The notes: generated by a model from the sequence alone, not told the origin. A stretch of 64,000 nt of DNA from an uncultured Gammaproteobacteria bacterium (GCA_902581285.1 CACHNP010000001.1:62001-126000), one strand, 5' to 3'; shown: positions 35,914 through 46,394, counted from the first letter of the stretch. Numbers and translations are program-made.

Positions 35914-37524
35914 CTATTTAACTGACGGCACAGCGTTCAGTAACTCTTGGGTATATGCGTGCTGAGGTTTAGTCAGCACAGCGTCTACGCCGCCATACTC
36001 GACAACTTTCCCATGATACATCACCATCACTTGATGCGCCATATGAGCCACCACACCCACATTATGCGTAATTAACAAGTACGCCAAGTTCAAACTTTTT
36101 TGCAAGTGCTCCAATAAATCCAGTATTCGCATTTGGGTCGTGGTATCCAGCGCACTGGTTGGCTCATCCAGTATCAACAGCTTTGGCTTCAAAACAAGTG
36201 CCCTAGCAATACACAATCGCTGCAACTGCCCTCCTGAAAACTCATTAGGATAACGCCACTTCATTCCAGGATCCAAGCCAACCATCTCCAACGTGCTATC
36301 GATTATAGCAATCGCCTCTTGCTTTGTCGAAACCAACTTCTGCGCAAACAAACCTTCACTTAAACTATGAATCAGTAACACCTTAGGATTGAACGAAGAG
36401 AAAGGATCCTGAAAAACAATTTGCACCTCTTTTCGAAACAAATCAAGTCGCGATTTATCTTTAACAAAGCTGGCATCTAAGATTGATTCACCTGCAAAAA
36501 TAATATTACCTTTTGCTTCTGATAACAATCTCAAGATAGCCAAAGCACTCGTTGTTTTTCCCGAACCAGACTCACCAACAATGGCTAACGTTTGCCCTTG
36601 AGACAACTGATAGCTGACGCCATCAACGGCCTTCACGTAACCCGATACCCGCTTTAACAAACCTGACTTAATGGGGAAGTGCACTTTAAGATCAGTCACC
36701 GCTAAAAGCGGCGCCTCCGAATCCACGCCGGGGTGACGCACATCAGAGTTCGGGATGGCGTCCAATAAACTGCGTGAATAAGAGGCCTGAGGATGCTTAA
36801 AAAATGCATTGGAGCGACTGCTTTCTACCATACACCCTTCACGCAAGACCAGCACAGAATCAGCGACCTGAGACACCAGGGCCAAATCATGACTAATAAA
36901 TATCATGCTCATCCGGCGCTTTCGACGAAGATCACACAGCAACTCGATGACTTGCGCTTGAATTGTCACATCTAACGCTGTTGTAGGCTCATCCGCAATC
37001 AGCAATTCAGGATCACCAGCCAATGCCATGGCTATCATCGCGCGCTGACGCATTCCCCCAGATAACTGATGAGGATAAGAGTGAACATGAACCTCAGGTT
37101 GCCGCATACCAACTTCATCTAACAACTGAATTGCCTGCCGCAATTTATCCTTCCCCTGTATTTGTTCACACATTTGTTGCGCAATGGTGAACACAGGATT
37201 CAAGGCTGTTGACGCATCTTGAAACACCAACCCAATTTGACCACCTCGAACTTGTCTCATGTCACGCTCACTTAGCGACAACAAATCTCGACCGTCAAAT
37301 CGTATTTGACTAGCATGACTCACCCAAGCATTAGGAGGCAACAACTGCATAATTGATAATGCTGTTAATGATTTCCCACTGCCTGACTCACCAACCAGAC
37401 CAAGGCATTCACCTCTCTTCAAACCAAAACTCAATGCACTCACAGCCGGTTTCGACTGATTCGAAAAACCAATCGTTAAATCACACACCTCTAAATGATC
37501 AATAACATCACCCTCTGACACCAT
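35914..37524 (-). CDS. yejF: Peptide ABC transporter ATPase, two cassettes (YejF type)
   Basis: A 536-residue protein with two complete ABC cassettes. The first has Walker A GESGSGKS, signature LSGGMRQR and Walker B LLIADEPTTALD. The second has GESGSGKT, FSGGQLQR and LLILDEPTSALD. This tandem layout is that of YejF, which energises import of peptides and microcin C through YejB and YejE. The permease and binding-protein genes lie upstream in the same orientation but are separated from it by the opposite-strand gene 37732-38886. Confidence 0.92.
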   Translation of the reverse strand: MVSEGDVIDHLEVCDLTIGFSNQSKPAVSALSFGLKRGECLGLVGESGSGKSLTALSIMQLLPPNAWVSHASQIRFDGRDLLSLSERDMRQVRGGQIGLVFQDASTALNPVFTIAQQMCEQIQGKDKLRQAIQLLDEVGMRQPEVHVHSYPHQLSGGMRQRAMIAMALAGDPELLIADEPTTALDVTIQAQVIELLCDLRRKRRMSMIFISHDLALVSQVADSVLVLREGCMVESSRSNAFFKHPQASYSRSLLDAIPNSDVRHPGVDSEAPLLAVTDLKVHFPIKSGLLKRVSGYVKAVDGVSYQLSQGQTLAIVGESGSGKTTSALAILRLLSEAKGNIIFAGESILDASFVKDKSRLDLFRKEVQIVFQDPFSSFNPKVLLIHSLSEGLFAQKLVSTKQEAIAIIDSTLEMVGLDPGMKWRYPNEFSGGQLQRLCIARALVLKPKLLILDEPTSALDTTTQMRILDLLEHLQKSLNLAYLLITHNVGVVAHMAHQVMVMYHGKVVEYGGVDAVLTKPQHAYTQELLNAVPSVK

Positions 37525-37731
37525 AAGATAACCTCCACTCTAAACGCACACAAAAGAAAGGTATATGCATTTAGCTTTTAATGAATTTTTTCTAATACAA
37601 AATCAAATAACAGCAACCAGTCATAAACATAATAATTCCATAAGTATTTTATGTTTGCAATCAATTGAGTGTCTCTATAAGCTTACAAACTATTGAGAAA
37701 TTACCTACACAAGTCACGGAATGAGCTTGCC

Positions 37732-38886
37732 ATGAAACAACCACAAGATAAAACCACGCAGTCACATCATCTCGCCTACACAAAGCACACGATCACCCAT
37801 AAAGCCTACTCCGAATTAATGAAACGTGCATTGACGCCCAATCAGCGCGCAATGAGTATGAACAAAACAATGAACTTATACCAAGCGTCACAGGTGACAA
37901 ATATAAAACCCGCTATACTTCCAACAAACACAAACACCAAACTAAAAAAAAGGCAGTCGTTTTACCTTAAGCTTAAAGAAACACAACCCCTCACTCACAG
38001 AAAAGCAGCCTACCATGAGCCTATAACTGAAAACATAAACCAGCTTAACATGACTCTTGATAAACAACTCAAACAGCGCTTAGCAATTATATTTGCTTCC
38101 CCCATTATCTCCAGTTTAGATTGTTTAGCGTTGTACCCTCCATTTGCAGCTGTGAATTTAATGCAGTCAAGGCAAAGCGGTTTAATAGAAGCACTCAAAA
38201 AACAACACAGTCAACCCAACGGGATTTATCATGGCATGCATTCATTTTGGTGTGCTAAAATAAAATCCAGACTATTTGGACTTACCGTCAGCACCTGCTT
38301 TATCAGCGAAAATCCTTCATTCACATCCATTAACATGGCTGCATTCGTAGGGGCTTTTGCCGAAACACTGATTACAAACCGAGATTTAGCAAAACAGCGC
38401 TATAAAGTGATACAAAACACGTCGTCCACTAACCTCAAGCTGCTGCAAGCCGGCAGCCGGTTCATGTTCCCCACTCATTTGTTTAAAAACTTCTTAACAC
38501 TCGCCCTGTGTCAAAATATTTTCCACTTTACACCGGCCGAAGCCCTGGACTCATCCCCGCTCGCACCCAATTACACCAAAGGTCTCATCACTGGCTTCAG
38601 CATTATGATGCTACAACTTCTCGGAGCCTCGCATTTGGACACAGCCATGACATACCAACTGAAAGAAAAGATACAAAATCCTCAATCTAATGTCTCAGCA
38701 CTTAACCTAATCTCGCGGGTGTTCAAACAACCGTTCAGCGCGAACCTCACCGTTTCACTCACTCGTGCTGCAATTTTTGGAATTGGATACGCCGGCACAT
38801 TTACCTGTATCGGAGCAATAAAAAATCACATTGATAAAACTCACCAAGAAGATTATATTAGTTCAAAACCAAGCATGGGCAGCTAA
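37732..38886 (+). CDS. Mitochondrial-carrier (SLC25)-like membrane protein, tentative
   Basis: A 384-residue protein with a polar N-terminal tail of about 100 residues, then three hydrophobic repeats. The second repeat has G207..AE..-T.NRDLAKQR (G207, A210-E211, T215, D218, K221, R223), which matches the SLC25 pattern P-x-D-x-x-K-x-R with Asn for Pro. The first repeat has YPPF...L.Q and YHG, and the third has HLDTAMTYQL, both weaker versions. SLC25 carriers belong to eukaryotes; Legionella LncP is a known bacterial example delivered to mitochondria. The gene sits alone on the plus strand inside the yej cluster and its stop overlaps the yejE stop. Start chosen at ATG 37732 rather than TTG 37693. 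Confidence 0.5.
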   Translation: MKQPQDKTTQSHHLAYTKHTITHKAYSELMKRALTPNQRAMSMNKTMNLYQASQVTNIKPAILPTNTNTKLKKRQSFYLKLKETQPLTHRKAAYHEPITENINQLNMTLDKQLKQRLAIIFASPIISSLDCLALYPPFAAVNLMQSRQSGLIEALKKQHSQPNGIYHGMHSFWCAKIKSRLFGLTVSTCFISENPSFTSINMAAFVGAFAETLITNRDLAKQRYKVIQNTSSTNLKLLQAGSRFMFPTHLFKNFLTLALCQNIFHFTPAEALDSSPLAPNYTKGLITGFSIMMLQLLGASHLDTAMTYQLKEKIQNPQSNVSALNLISRVFKQPFSANLTVSLTRAAIFGIGYAGTFTCIGAIKNHIDKTHQEDYISSKPSMGS

Positions 38887-40373
38887 CCTCTTGGATCAAA
38901 AGCATCTCGAACCGTATCAGCAAATAAATTAATACATAAAACAAAAACAAACATAAAACCAATTGCGGACACCAAAGGCCACCACACCACTGGATCACGA
39001 GAGAGCTCAAGCCTCGCTGAATTAATCATATTCCCCCAGCTGTGCAAAGACAAAGGCACACCAACACCGACATAAGTCAATACAGCTTCAGCTAAAATCA
39101 ACCCACTAAAATCAAGCACAACAGTAATCAAAACAATGTGCATAACATTAGGTAATATGTGACGAAAAATAATTCGAATACTATTTTGACCCAACACTTT
39201 AGACGCTGTGACAAACGGCTGCTCTCGCAGCTTAAGTGTTTCCGCACGCAACAGGCGACACAAACCAGCCCAACTGGTCAAACCCAGTATCATACATAGT
39301 CCAATAAACTGAATATCATCACGATAATCTCGATGCGTGATCGCACTATGCACATGCGAACTATTTGCCAACATGACCTGTTGATTAATATATGCTTTAA
39401 GTATCAACAAACATGCTGAAATCAATAGTACGCCCGGTATCGAACTAACTGTGGTATATATATACTGAATTAAATCATCCACCCAACCGCCAAAGTAACC
39501 AGCGAAAGGACCTAAAACAAGCGCAAAAGGCAACATGAAGAAAATTGATAACGCACCAATCAATAAACCAGTACGCACGCTCTTTAAACTGACATATAAA
39601 ACATCTTCGCCAATTTTATTGGTGCCGAGAAGGTGATAATTATGTGATAGCTGAACAACCACCATAACCAGAATCACAATCAAAAAAAACGTCACAAAAG
39701 CTGCACGCCATGCCAATTCTGTTTGCCCACGAACCACCTTAATGACACCATTCAGATAATGCCGAAAAACACTTCTCAATGACTTTCCTCGACACCTTCC
39801 AACAACCAAATTTAAAACACCCACAAAGCACAGTAAAACAATGCACCACACCAGACCATAACAAACACCAATCAGTATTCGCAGCAGAACATCAACAACA
39901 TGAGATGAACTTAAATTGTGTTTTCCTGCATAACGCAAAGGAAGATACACTTGCTTAGCCACACCAGAAGGTGACGTCACTGTCGATTGTGAAAAATCAT
40001 ACCAAGCCAAAGGCGATGAATACGTTAACTCTGTTTCAGCACTCGAAACCCCAAACAATAAATCAAGCACGCTTTTTTTCCACCGAGGAGGCCTAACTGA
40101 AAGCGCGCTGACTTGAGTGATATTATCACCAGGTGTGACCAACTCGTAATCTGATTTAATATGAATTGAATCAACAAAACCAATCAGGACGTAAAACAAC
40201 AATACAACCACCGTCACCATACCAACAGGACGAACAAACACCCGACGCCATGGTTTTCTTAAGTGCGACACCCTCACACACCGCCACACAAAAACAGCAA
40301 AAACAAGCATGAAAAAATAAAGAAAATAATCGGAAATAAATGGCGAGACTGTGTAAAATTGATGGTAGCTCAT
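38883..40373 (-). CDS. yejE: Peptide ABC transporter permease (YejE type, extended)
   Basis: Inner-membrane permease of the DppC/YejE group. The conserved permease core with the EAA-type loop (LLRAETLKLREQPFVTA, then LPNVMH) occupies the last 280 residues. At 496 residues it is longer than E. coli YejE (about 340) because of an additional N-terminal part with several extra helices and a periplasmic segment (about residues 65-160). The ATG overlaps the yejB stop. The stop overlaps that of the convergent 37732 gene by a few bases. Confidence 0.88.
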   Translation of the reverse strand: MSYHQFYTVSPFISDYFLYFFMLVFAVFVWRCVRVSHLRKPWRRVFVRPVGMVTVVVLLFYVLIGFVDSIHIKSDYELVTPGDNITQVSALSVRPPRWKKSVLDLLFGVSSAETELTYSSPLAWYDFSQSTVTSPSGVAKQVYLPLRYAGKHNLSSSHVVDVLLRILIGVCYGLVWCIVLLCFVGVLNLVVGRCRGKSLRSVFRHYLNGVIKVVRGQTELAWRAAFVTFFLIVILVMVVVQLSHNYHLLGTNKIGEDVLYVSLKSVRTGLLIGALSIFFMLPFALVLGPFAGYFGGWVDDLIQYIYTTVSSIPGVLLISACLLILKAYINQQVMLANSSHVHSAITHRDYRDDIQFIGLCMILGLTSWAGLCRLLRAETLKLREQPFVTASKVLGQNSIRIIFRHILPNVMHIVLITVVLDFSGLILAEAVLTYVGVGVPLSLHSWGNMINSARLELSRDPVVWWPLVSAIGFMFVFVLCINLFADTVRDAFDPRG

Positions 40374-41347
40374 TTAAATTTCACCCTTGGATCAACTAAA
40401 GCGTACGAAAGATCTGTCAAAATAAGACCCACAATGTATAGTAAGGTACCAATAAAAACCATTACACGAACCACATCAAAGTCCTGTTGCTGTATAGCTT
40501 CGATGGTGTAACTACCCAAACCAGGGATACTAAAAAATGATTCCATTATCAAACTACCCATAAACAAAGTGGGAATAACCACAACAACACCTGTTAAGAT
40601 AGGAATCATGGCGTTCTTTAATACGTGCTTAAACATCACTTTTGATTCACTTAACCCCTTTGCTCGAGCAGTTCTAACATAATCTTTATTCACTTCCTCT
40701 AGAAACAAAGTGCGATACCAGCGTGTCCCCATACCAATCCCACTCACCACACCAATCAAAACTGGCAATATCAAAAAGCGCAGCATACCCCACCCACTAT
40801 GATAACCAGACAACGGTACCAAACGTAACATCTTACCAAACAAGTACTGACCCAATATGATATAAAACAAACCAGATATCGACATCAAAATAACGCATAA
40901 CACCATACTCATTCGATCAAAACGACCGCCACGGAATAACACCACCATCAACGCAAAAGTAATATTAACCAATAGCCCAACTAGTAAGGTTGGTAACGCC
41001 AAGGCCAATGAAGGCCACATTCGATGACTAATATCATAACCAATATCACGCCCTTGGGCAGATGAACCAAAATGAAAAGCAAACAACGACAAAGATTTCG
41101 TAACAAACAGCGTATCCGTAAATTTCTCCAACCCAGATTGACTCGCATTAAAGAACTCAGGCTTATCGTACCCATGCTCTCGCTTCCACCTTGCGATGAT
41201 CGCGGGACTCTCGTATTTAGTACCCAGCGCCTGACGAGCCATTGTATCGGGACTATTGACCACGAAAAATAATAAAAATGTAATAACATTAACACCAATG
41301 AGTATTGGGATAGCATACAACCCTCGACGAATGATATACGCAAACAT
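40370..41347 (-). CDS. yejB: Peptide ABC transporter permease (YejB type)
   Basis: Permease of the DppB/YejB group with about six helices. It opens with MFAYIIRRGLYAIPILIGVN, the standard start of this family. The cytoplasmic loop DYVRTARAKGLSESKVMFKHVLKNAMIP is the ATPase-coupling EAA loop, and GSLIMESFFSIPGLG follows as expected. At 325 residues it is shorter than some YejB proteins but complete. It lies two bases after yejA and overlaps yejE. Confidence 0.92.
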   Translation of the reverse strand: MFAYIIRRGLYAIPILIGVNVITFLLFFVVNSPDTMARQALGTKYESPAIIARWKREHGYDKPEFFNASQSGLEKFTDTLFVTKSLSLFAFHFGSSAQGRDIGYDISHRMWPSLALALPTLLVGLLVNITFALMVVLFRGGRFDRMSMVLCVILMSISGLFYIILGQYLFGKMLRLVPLSGYHSGWGMLRFLILPVLIGVVSGIGMGTRWYRTLFLEEVNKDYVRTARAKGLSESKVMFKHVLKNAMIPILTGVVVVIPTLFMGSLIMESFFSIPGLGSYTIEAIQQQDFDVVRVMVFIGTLLYIVGLILTDLSYALVDPRVKFK

Positions 41348-41349
41348 AT

Positions 41350-43512
41350 TTATTTCCTATTCACTCTTGGTTTACCTTGATTGATCCGATAAACAACCAT
41401 CAAGCCAAATAATAACGCTAAAACAAAAATGATAAATAACAAAATAGGTAATACCAATGGCTGATTCCATTGACTCACTTTCTCACGCCTAACCTTTTCA
41501 TTCATCGATGAATACTTCAATGTATTATTCGCAACCGCATGCGATTTTACTGGATCATTCCACTGGTGACTTAGTACATATTCAACCGGATTAAACCCCC
41601 ACAACCATGGCGCATCTTGTTGGAGCACCGACACAATCTTATCAATTTTTTCCTGTCTTTCAGACGTATCATCCATCACCTTGATGGAATCGAGTAATTG
41701 ATTCACTCTAGGGTTGTCATAATTAGATGCATTTTCCCCATTATTATCCCGTTTACCGTTAGGTCCGTACAATAAAAATAAAAAGTTCTCAGGGTCAGGA
41801 TAGTCCGCATTCCAACCGAGCTGAAAAATCTGTACCGAACCTTTTCTCAGTTTATCTTGGTATGTGTTGTAATCTGTTGTTCGCACATCCAAATCAATAC
41901 CTATCTTAGCAAACTGCTTCTGAAACCATTTATAATGGTAATTATCCTCAGCACCACTGGTGCCCGCCACATCCAAGTGCAACAATAACGGTCGACCCGT
42001 TTTAGGATTTAGACCACCCTCATAGCCAGCCTGCTTCATAAGCGCCTTTGCCGCTTCGATTGGCCGGCGACTTGCTTTACCTCCCTGCCAAAAATACACC
42101 ACGGGATTAAATGACCTCTCATTTGTGCGATACCCAAATATGCCCGGTGGAATCGGTCCGTGAGCAGCTTTACCTCGACCGTTACGAAATAAAGCGATGT
42201 ACTCCTCGTAATCAACAGCAATCGAAATCGCCTGCCGCAATGCTTGCGTCCTTTTCGTGTAACCGCCAACAATTGGGTCATGCATATTGAACCCAAGATA
42301 AAAAATACTAGGCACTTCGCGCGTGGTTAATCTAATGCCTTTCTTCTTCATGGTTTCCGTCAACACCGGTTTACCCTGCGAATCTAACTTAACCGCTTGA
42401 TCAAAACTATCGCTACTGACTCCCGACCGATCATAATACCCCTGTAGAAACTTATTCCACACAGGAATACTTTCTTTATCCAAGGAAAAAACAAACTTAT
42501 CAATAAAAGGCATCATCTTTCCTGCCTGCTTCATATACCCTTTTTGATGGTCTTGCTTCGTGCCATTCTGAGGAAACGGCTCCCCTCTAAACTTCGGGTT
42601 TTTAGCTAAAATCATTTCTTTATTAGGGTCGTTGACCTGCAAATAATAGGCCCCAGTTCCAACAGGGTACCAATCAAATGAAATATTTTTGTTTTTCATC
42701 CCAGGTAAACTATAAAAGCGATCTGCCTCCCAAGGGATCGGCGCAAAAAATGGCATTGCTAACCAGTACTTAAACTGTTTGTATATCCCTTTAATTGTAA
42801 TTTGCAAATGATAGCGACTGACTACTTTCACACCCTTCAAGTGAAACTGACGCAAATCCAGAAATGTCTCAGTACAATTGTTGTCACAAGCTGTCTCCAA
42901 TCTAGCAGACAGCGCTTTTAAACCAACGATGTACTTAGCCATGTTTTCGTAGATTGGCGAAGACACTTTAGGGCTGGCTAGTCGCTTGATTTGATAAGCG
43001 TAATCATCCGCTGTCAATTCACGCGTTCCTTGCTGCTTGAAATCACTCAACTTTTCAACCTGGCTCAACAATGATGGCGAGACTGTTTGATACACAAACT
43101 TTCCCGCATCATCTTTTGCAAACGCCGGGTGTAGTGCAAATTCAATATTAGGCTTAATGTGAATATCATACACTGACTGTACCACTAAGTCTGGCTGTTT
43201 GATCGCGTCCTGATTCGAAACCAAATGACCATGCGCGTCATAGTAACGAACAACAATATCTCCATCACTGGTCAAACTGACGAGTTTGTATGGACGTGAA
43301 AAGTAATCGTATTGCAGCAAAGGCTCATAAATTTGGGCGATAAACTGATACTCATTGGCAGAATAGGATTTACCTGGATCCAATGTCTTTGGCTGCCCAG
43401 AGAATGCGCTATAGCGAACCTGTTGCGTGGTGGTGGCCTCGTGCGGATTATTCCATTGCGACAACGCCAGCAATGGCAAAAACAAACCAAAACCCAACAT
43501 CCACTGTCGCAT
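41350..43512 (-). CDS. yejA: Peptide-binding protein of the Yej-type importer, with C-terminal membrane anchor
   Basis: Family-5 extracellular solute-binding protein of 720 residues. A hydrophobic N-terminal signal (about residues 5-18) precedes the mature domain. SGQPKTLDPGKSYSANEYQ and YGPNGKRDNNGENASNYDNP are typical of this family, as is QLGWNADYPDPENFLFL. Unusually, the C-terminus has a strong transmembrane helix (about residues 684-708) followed by a basic tail, so the protein is probably tethered in the inner membrane. First gene of the yejA-yejB-yejE group. Confidence 0.87.
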   Translation of the reverse strand: MRQWMLGFGLFLPLLALSQWNNPHEATTTQQVRYSAFSGQPKTLDPGKSYSANEYQFIAQIYEPLLQYDYFSRPYKLVSLTSDGDIVVRYYDAHGHLVSNQDAIKQPDLVVQSVYDIHIKPNIEFALHPAFAKDDAGKFVYQTVSPSLLSQVEKLSDFKQQGTRELTADDYAYQIKRLASPKVSSPIYENMAKYIVGLKALSARLETACDNNCTETFLDLRQFHLKGVKVVSRYHLQITIKGIYKQFKYWLAMPFFAPIPWEADRFYSLPGMKNKNISFDWYPVGTGAYYLQVNDPNKEMILAKNPKFRGEPFPQNGTKQDHQKGYMKQAGKMMPFIDKFVFSLDKESIPVWNKFLQGYYDRSGVSSDSFDQAVKLDSQGKPVLTETMKKKGIRLTTREVPSIFYLGFNMHDPIVGGYTKRTQALRQAISIAVDYEEYIALFRNGRGKAAHGPIPPGIFGYRTNERSFNPVVYFWQGGKASRRPIEAAKALMKQAGYEGGLNPKTGRPLLLHLDVAGTSGAEDNYHYKWFQKQFAKIGIDLDVRTTDYNTYQDKLRKGSVQIFQLGWNADYPDPENFLFLLYGPNGKRDNNGENASNYDNPRVNQLLDSIKVMDDTSERQEKIDKIVSVLQQDAPWLWGFNPVEYVLSHQWNDPVKSHAVANNTLKYSSMNEKVRREKVSQWNQPLVLPILLFIIFVLALLFGLMVVYRINQGKPRVNRK

Positions 43513-43654
43513 AGAGACTCCATATAAAACAACTATTTAATTATAACCAACATTCGTTTTCAATGCACATAAGTAAACGCACAGCCTGCTTCGTACTGGA
43601 CAGACTGCATTTTCTGTCTATAATGCGTGTTTACTTACAAAATAATGACCCTCA

Positions 43655-44632
43655 ATGCGATCCCCTTGGCAACAAACCTTAATCGAATCCATCAGCGACC
43701 CCAGCGAACTGCTGCAAAAACTTGATTTGGCTAGCTGTTTCCCGAAGCTCGATACCTCAGTTCTCAATCAATTTGCCTGCCGCGTACCAATACCATACCT
43801 CAAACGCATCAAAAAAGGGGACCCGCACGACCCGTTACTCAAACAAGTACTGCCGATCAACCAAGAGCTTGAGATCATCACTGGTTTTTACACCGACCCA
43901 CTACAAGAACAAAATTCAGCGGCACAACAAGGCCTTCTACACAAATACCACGGGCGTATTCTACTCACACTCACCGGTGCCTGCGCCATAAACTGCCGTT
44001 ATTGCTTTCGCCGTCACTTTCCGTATGCCGAACATCAATTTAATCGACATCGCTGGAAAAATATTGTTAACTACATCAAACAAAATCATGACATACATGA
44101 GGTTATCTTCAGCGGTGGTGACCCACTGATGCTTAAAGACGCCATCTTACAAGACCTAATTCAAGAGCTGGAATCGATACAACACATCAACACTCTGCGT
44201 ATCCACACTCGTCTACCCATTGTGATACCTCAACGAATCACTCCTGAGCTCTGTCGCCAACTGCAAAAAACACGCTTGCATACCGTCATGGTCACCCACA
44301 TCAATCACGCCAATGAAGTTGATCAAACCGTTTCGGAAGCGATAAAGCGCCTACCACCTTCAACCCACCTGCTAAACCAATCCGTCTTATTGCATGGTGT
44401 CAATGATACCCCCGAAGCTCTGATTGATCTCAGTCACACGTTATTTAACGTAGGAATTTTGCCTTATTACTGCCACCTGCTTGATAAAGTGCAAGGGGCT
44501 GCGCACTTTGAAGTGAGCGAAACACGTGGTCTGGAGCTCCTAAAGCAGATCAGAAACGCATTACCCGGTTACTTGGTTCCTCGACTCAGTCGTGAAGAAC
44601 CACAAAAAAAAGCCAAAACCGTCATCCTTTAA
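43655..44632 (+). CDS. epmB: EF-P beta-lysylation protein EpmB (radical SAM)
   Basis: Converts lysine to beta-lysine for attachment to elongation factor P. The 325-residue protein has the radical SAM triad Cys110, Cys114 and Cys117 in CAINCRYCFRRHFPY, and SGGDPLML, the lysine 2,3-aminomutase family pattern. The short length separates it from clostridial KamA. It is divergent from yejA with a 142-base spacer. Its partners epm A and efp are not in the window. Confidence 0.92.
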   Translation: MRSPWQQTLIESISDPSELLQKLDLASCFPKLDTSVLNQFACRVPIPYLKRIKKGDPHDPLLKQVLPINQELEIITGFYTDPLQEQNSAAQQGLLHKYHGRILLTLTGACAINCRYCFRRHFPYAEHQFNRHRWKNIVNYIKQNHDIHEVIFSGGDPLMLKDAILQDLIQELESIQHINTLRIHTRLPIVIPQRITPELCRQLQKTRLHTVMVTHINHANEVDQTVSEAIKRLPPSTHLLNQSVLLHGVNDTPEALIDLSHTLFNVGILPYYCHLLDKVQGAAHFEVSETRGLELLKQIRNALPGYLVPRLSREEPQKKAKTVIL

Positions 44633-44732
44633 TCAAAGCTCAACCGAGAGAGTAAGCCACCGTTCGACCATAGCAACGCCGATAACGCTGTGCTAAACTA
44701 GCGATCTTTACAATAGACAGACGGAATCAAGC

Positions 44733-46394
44733 ATGTCCACAACAGAATCAGCGGCAACCCACTTTATTCGAAAAATTATTGAACAAGACCTACAGAATGG
44801 CACACATCAACATATTTGTGTTCGATTCCCACCTGAGCCCAATGGGTTCTGCCATATCGGACATGCCAAATCCATTTGTCTTAATTTTGGTCTACCTTTA
44901 TCATATCCAGGTCGCTGCCATCTCCGGTTTGATGACACCAACCCGTTAAAAGAAGAAGACCGTTACGTGCAAGCTATTCAAGATGATATTCGCTGGCTCG
45001 GCTTCGACTGGGGCGAACACCTCTACTTCACTTCCGATTATTACCCTCAATTATTCGTATTTGCGTTAGAACTTATTAACGCCGGAAAAGCGTATGTCGA
45101 TGAACTATCGCCGGAACAAATGCGAGAGTACCGAGGCACACTAATTCAACCCGGAAAAAACAGCCCTTTCCGTGATCGCAGCATCAACGAAAATCTTGAT
45201 CTGTTTGAACGCATGCGTGCCGGTGAATTTGCCGATGGTCAATACACACTGCGTGCAAAAATTGACATGAGTGCGAGTAATGTCGTCATGCGTGACCCAG
45301 TCATTTACCGAATCATGCATGCAACCCACCATCGAACTCAGGACGAATGGTGTATTTACCCCATGTATGACTACGCGCACTGCTTATCTGACGCTATTGA
45401 AGGAATCACTCACTCACTGTGTACTCTTGAGTTCCAAAATAACCGAGAACTTTATGATTGGTTTATCAACAACACCAACGTTGCTTGCAAACCACGCCAA
45501 ATCGAATTCTCCCGTCTCAACTTAAATTACACCATCACCAGTAAACGCAAACTAAAACAACTGGTTGACGATAATCACGTCAACGGCTGGGATGATCCAC
45601 GTATGCCAACCCTATCAGGAATGCGACGCCGTGGTTACCCGCCAGAAGCGATACGTCAATTTTGCCAAGAGATTGGTATTTCAAAACAAGACTCCATCAT
45701 TGATATCGACACACTGGAAAGCTGCGTCCGCGATCACTTAAACCAGCATGCGCCTCGCCGTATGGCAGTGTTAGACCCAATCAAAGTAATCATTGAGAAC
45801 TACCCCGAAGACACCCAAGAAAGTATTGACGTTGCCAACCACCCTCAAGATGAGTCCCAAGGCAGGCACTCTCTCGTGTTCGCTCGTGAAATTTATATAG
45901 AGCGTGATGATTTTATGCTAGACCCACCAAACAAGTATTTTCGCCTTAAACCCAATGGCGATGTACGCTTAAGAAACGCTTATGTCATCACCTGCACCGA
46001 CTTCACCACCGACAGCGAGGGCAACGTTACTGAGATAAAAGCACGTTACCTACCTGAAACACTAGGGGGCAAGAAGCCCGAAGATGGCCGCAAAGTCAAA
46101 GGCATCATCCACTGGGTTGCTGACTGCAACTCAATTACAGCTGAAGTGCGATTATACGATCGACTCTTTCAGACAGAGAACCCGGCCGCAGATGATAATT
46201 TTATTGACACACTTAACCCCAATTCACTCACCACCATCGTACACGCCCGATGTGAGAGCAGTTTATCAAGCGCACAAGCAGAAGACCGTTTTCAATTTAC
46301 TCGAATTGGTTATTTCTGTGCCGACCAGCAGTATCACAAAACCGAAAGCCCAGTGTTTAACAGAATTGTTGAGCTAAAGAAAACCTGGAAATAA
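44733..46394 (+). CDS. glnS: Glutaminyl-tRNA synthetase
   Basis: Class I synthetase charging tRNA-Gln. The 553-residue length equals that of E. coli. It has PPEPNGFCHIGHAKS with the HIGH motif at 41-44, RFDDTNP, and ITSKRKL as the KMSKS equivalent near residue 268, then the C-terminal anticodon-binding barrels. The cognate tRNA-Gln(UUG) gene is at 1453-1526. Confidence 0.98.
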   Translation: MSTTESAATHFIRKIIEQDLQNGTHQHICVRFPPEPNGFCHIGHAKSICLNFGLPLSYPGRCHLRFDDTNPLKEEDRYVQAIQDDIRWLGFDWGEHLYFTSDYYPQLFVFALELINAGKAYVDELSPEQMREYRGTLIQPGKNSPFRDRSINENLDLFERMRAGEFADGQYTLRAKIDMSASNVVMRDPVIYRIMHATHHRTQDEWCIYPMYDYAHCLSDAIEGITHSLCTLEFQNNRELYDWFINNTNVACKPRQIEFSRLNLNYTITSKRKLKQLVDDNHVNGWDDPRMPTLSGMRRRGYPPEAIRQFCQEIGISKQDSIIDIDTLESCVRDHLNQHAPRRMAVLDPIKVIIENYPEDTQESIDVANHPQDESQGRHSLVFAREIYIERDDFMLDPPNKYFRLKPNGDVRLRNAYVITCTDFTTDSEGNVTEIKARYLPETLGGKKPEDGRKVKGIIHWVADCNSITAEVRLYDRLFQTENPAADDNFIDTLNPNSLTTIVHARCESSLSSAQAEDRFQFTRIGYFCADQQYHKTESPVFNRIVELKKTWK

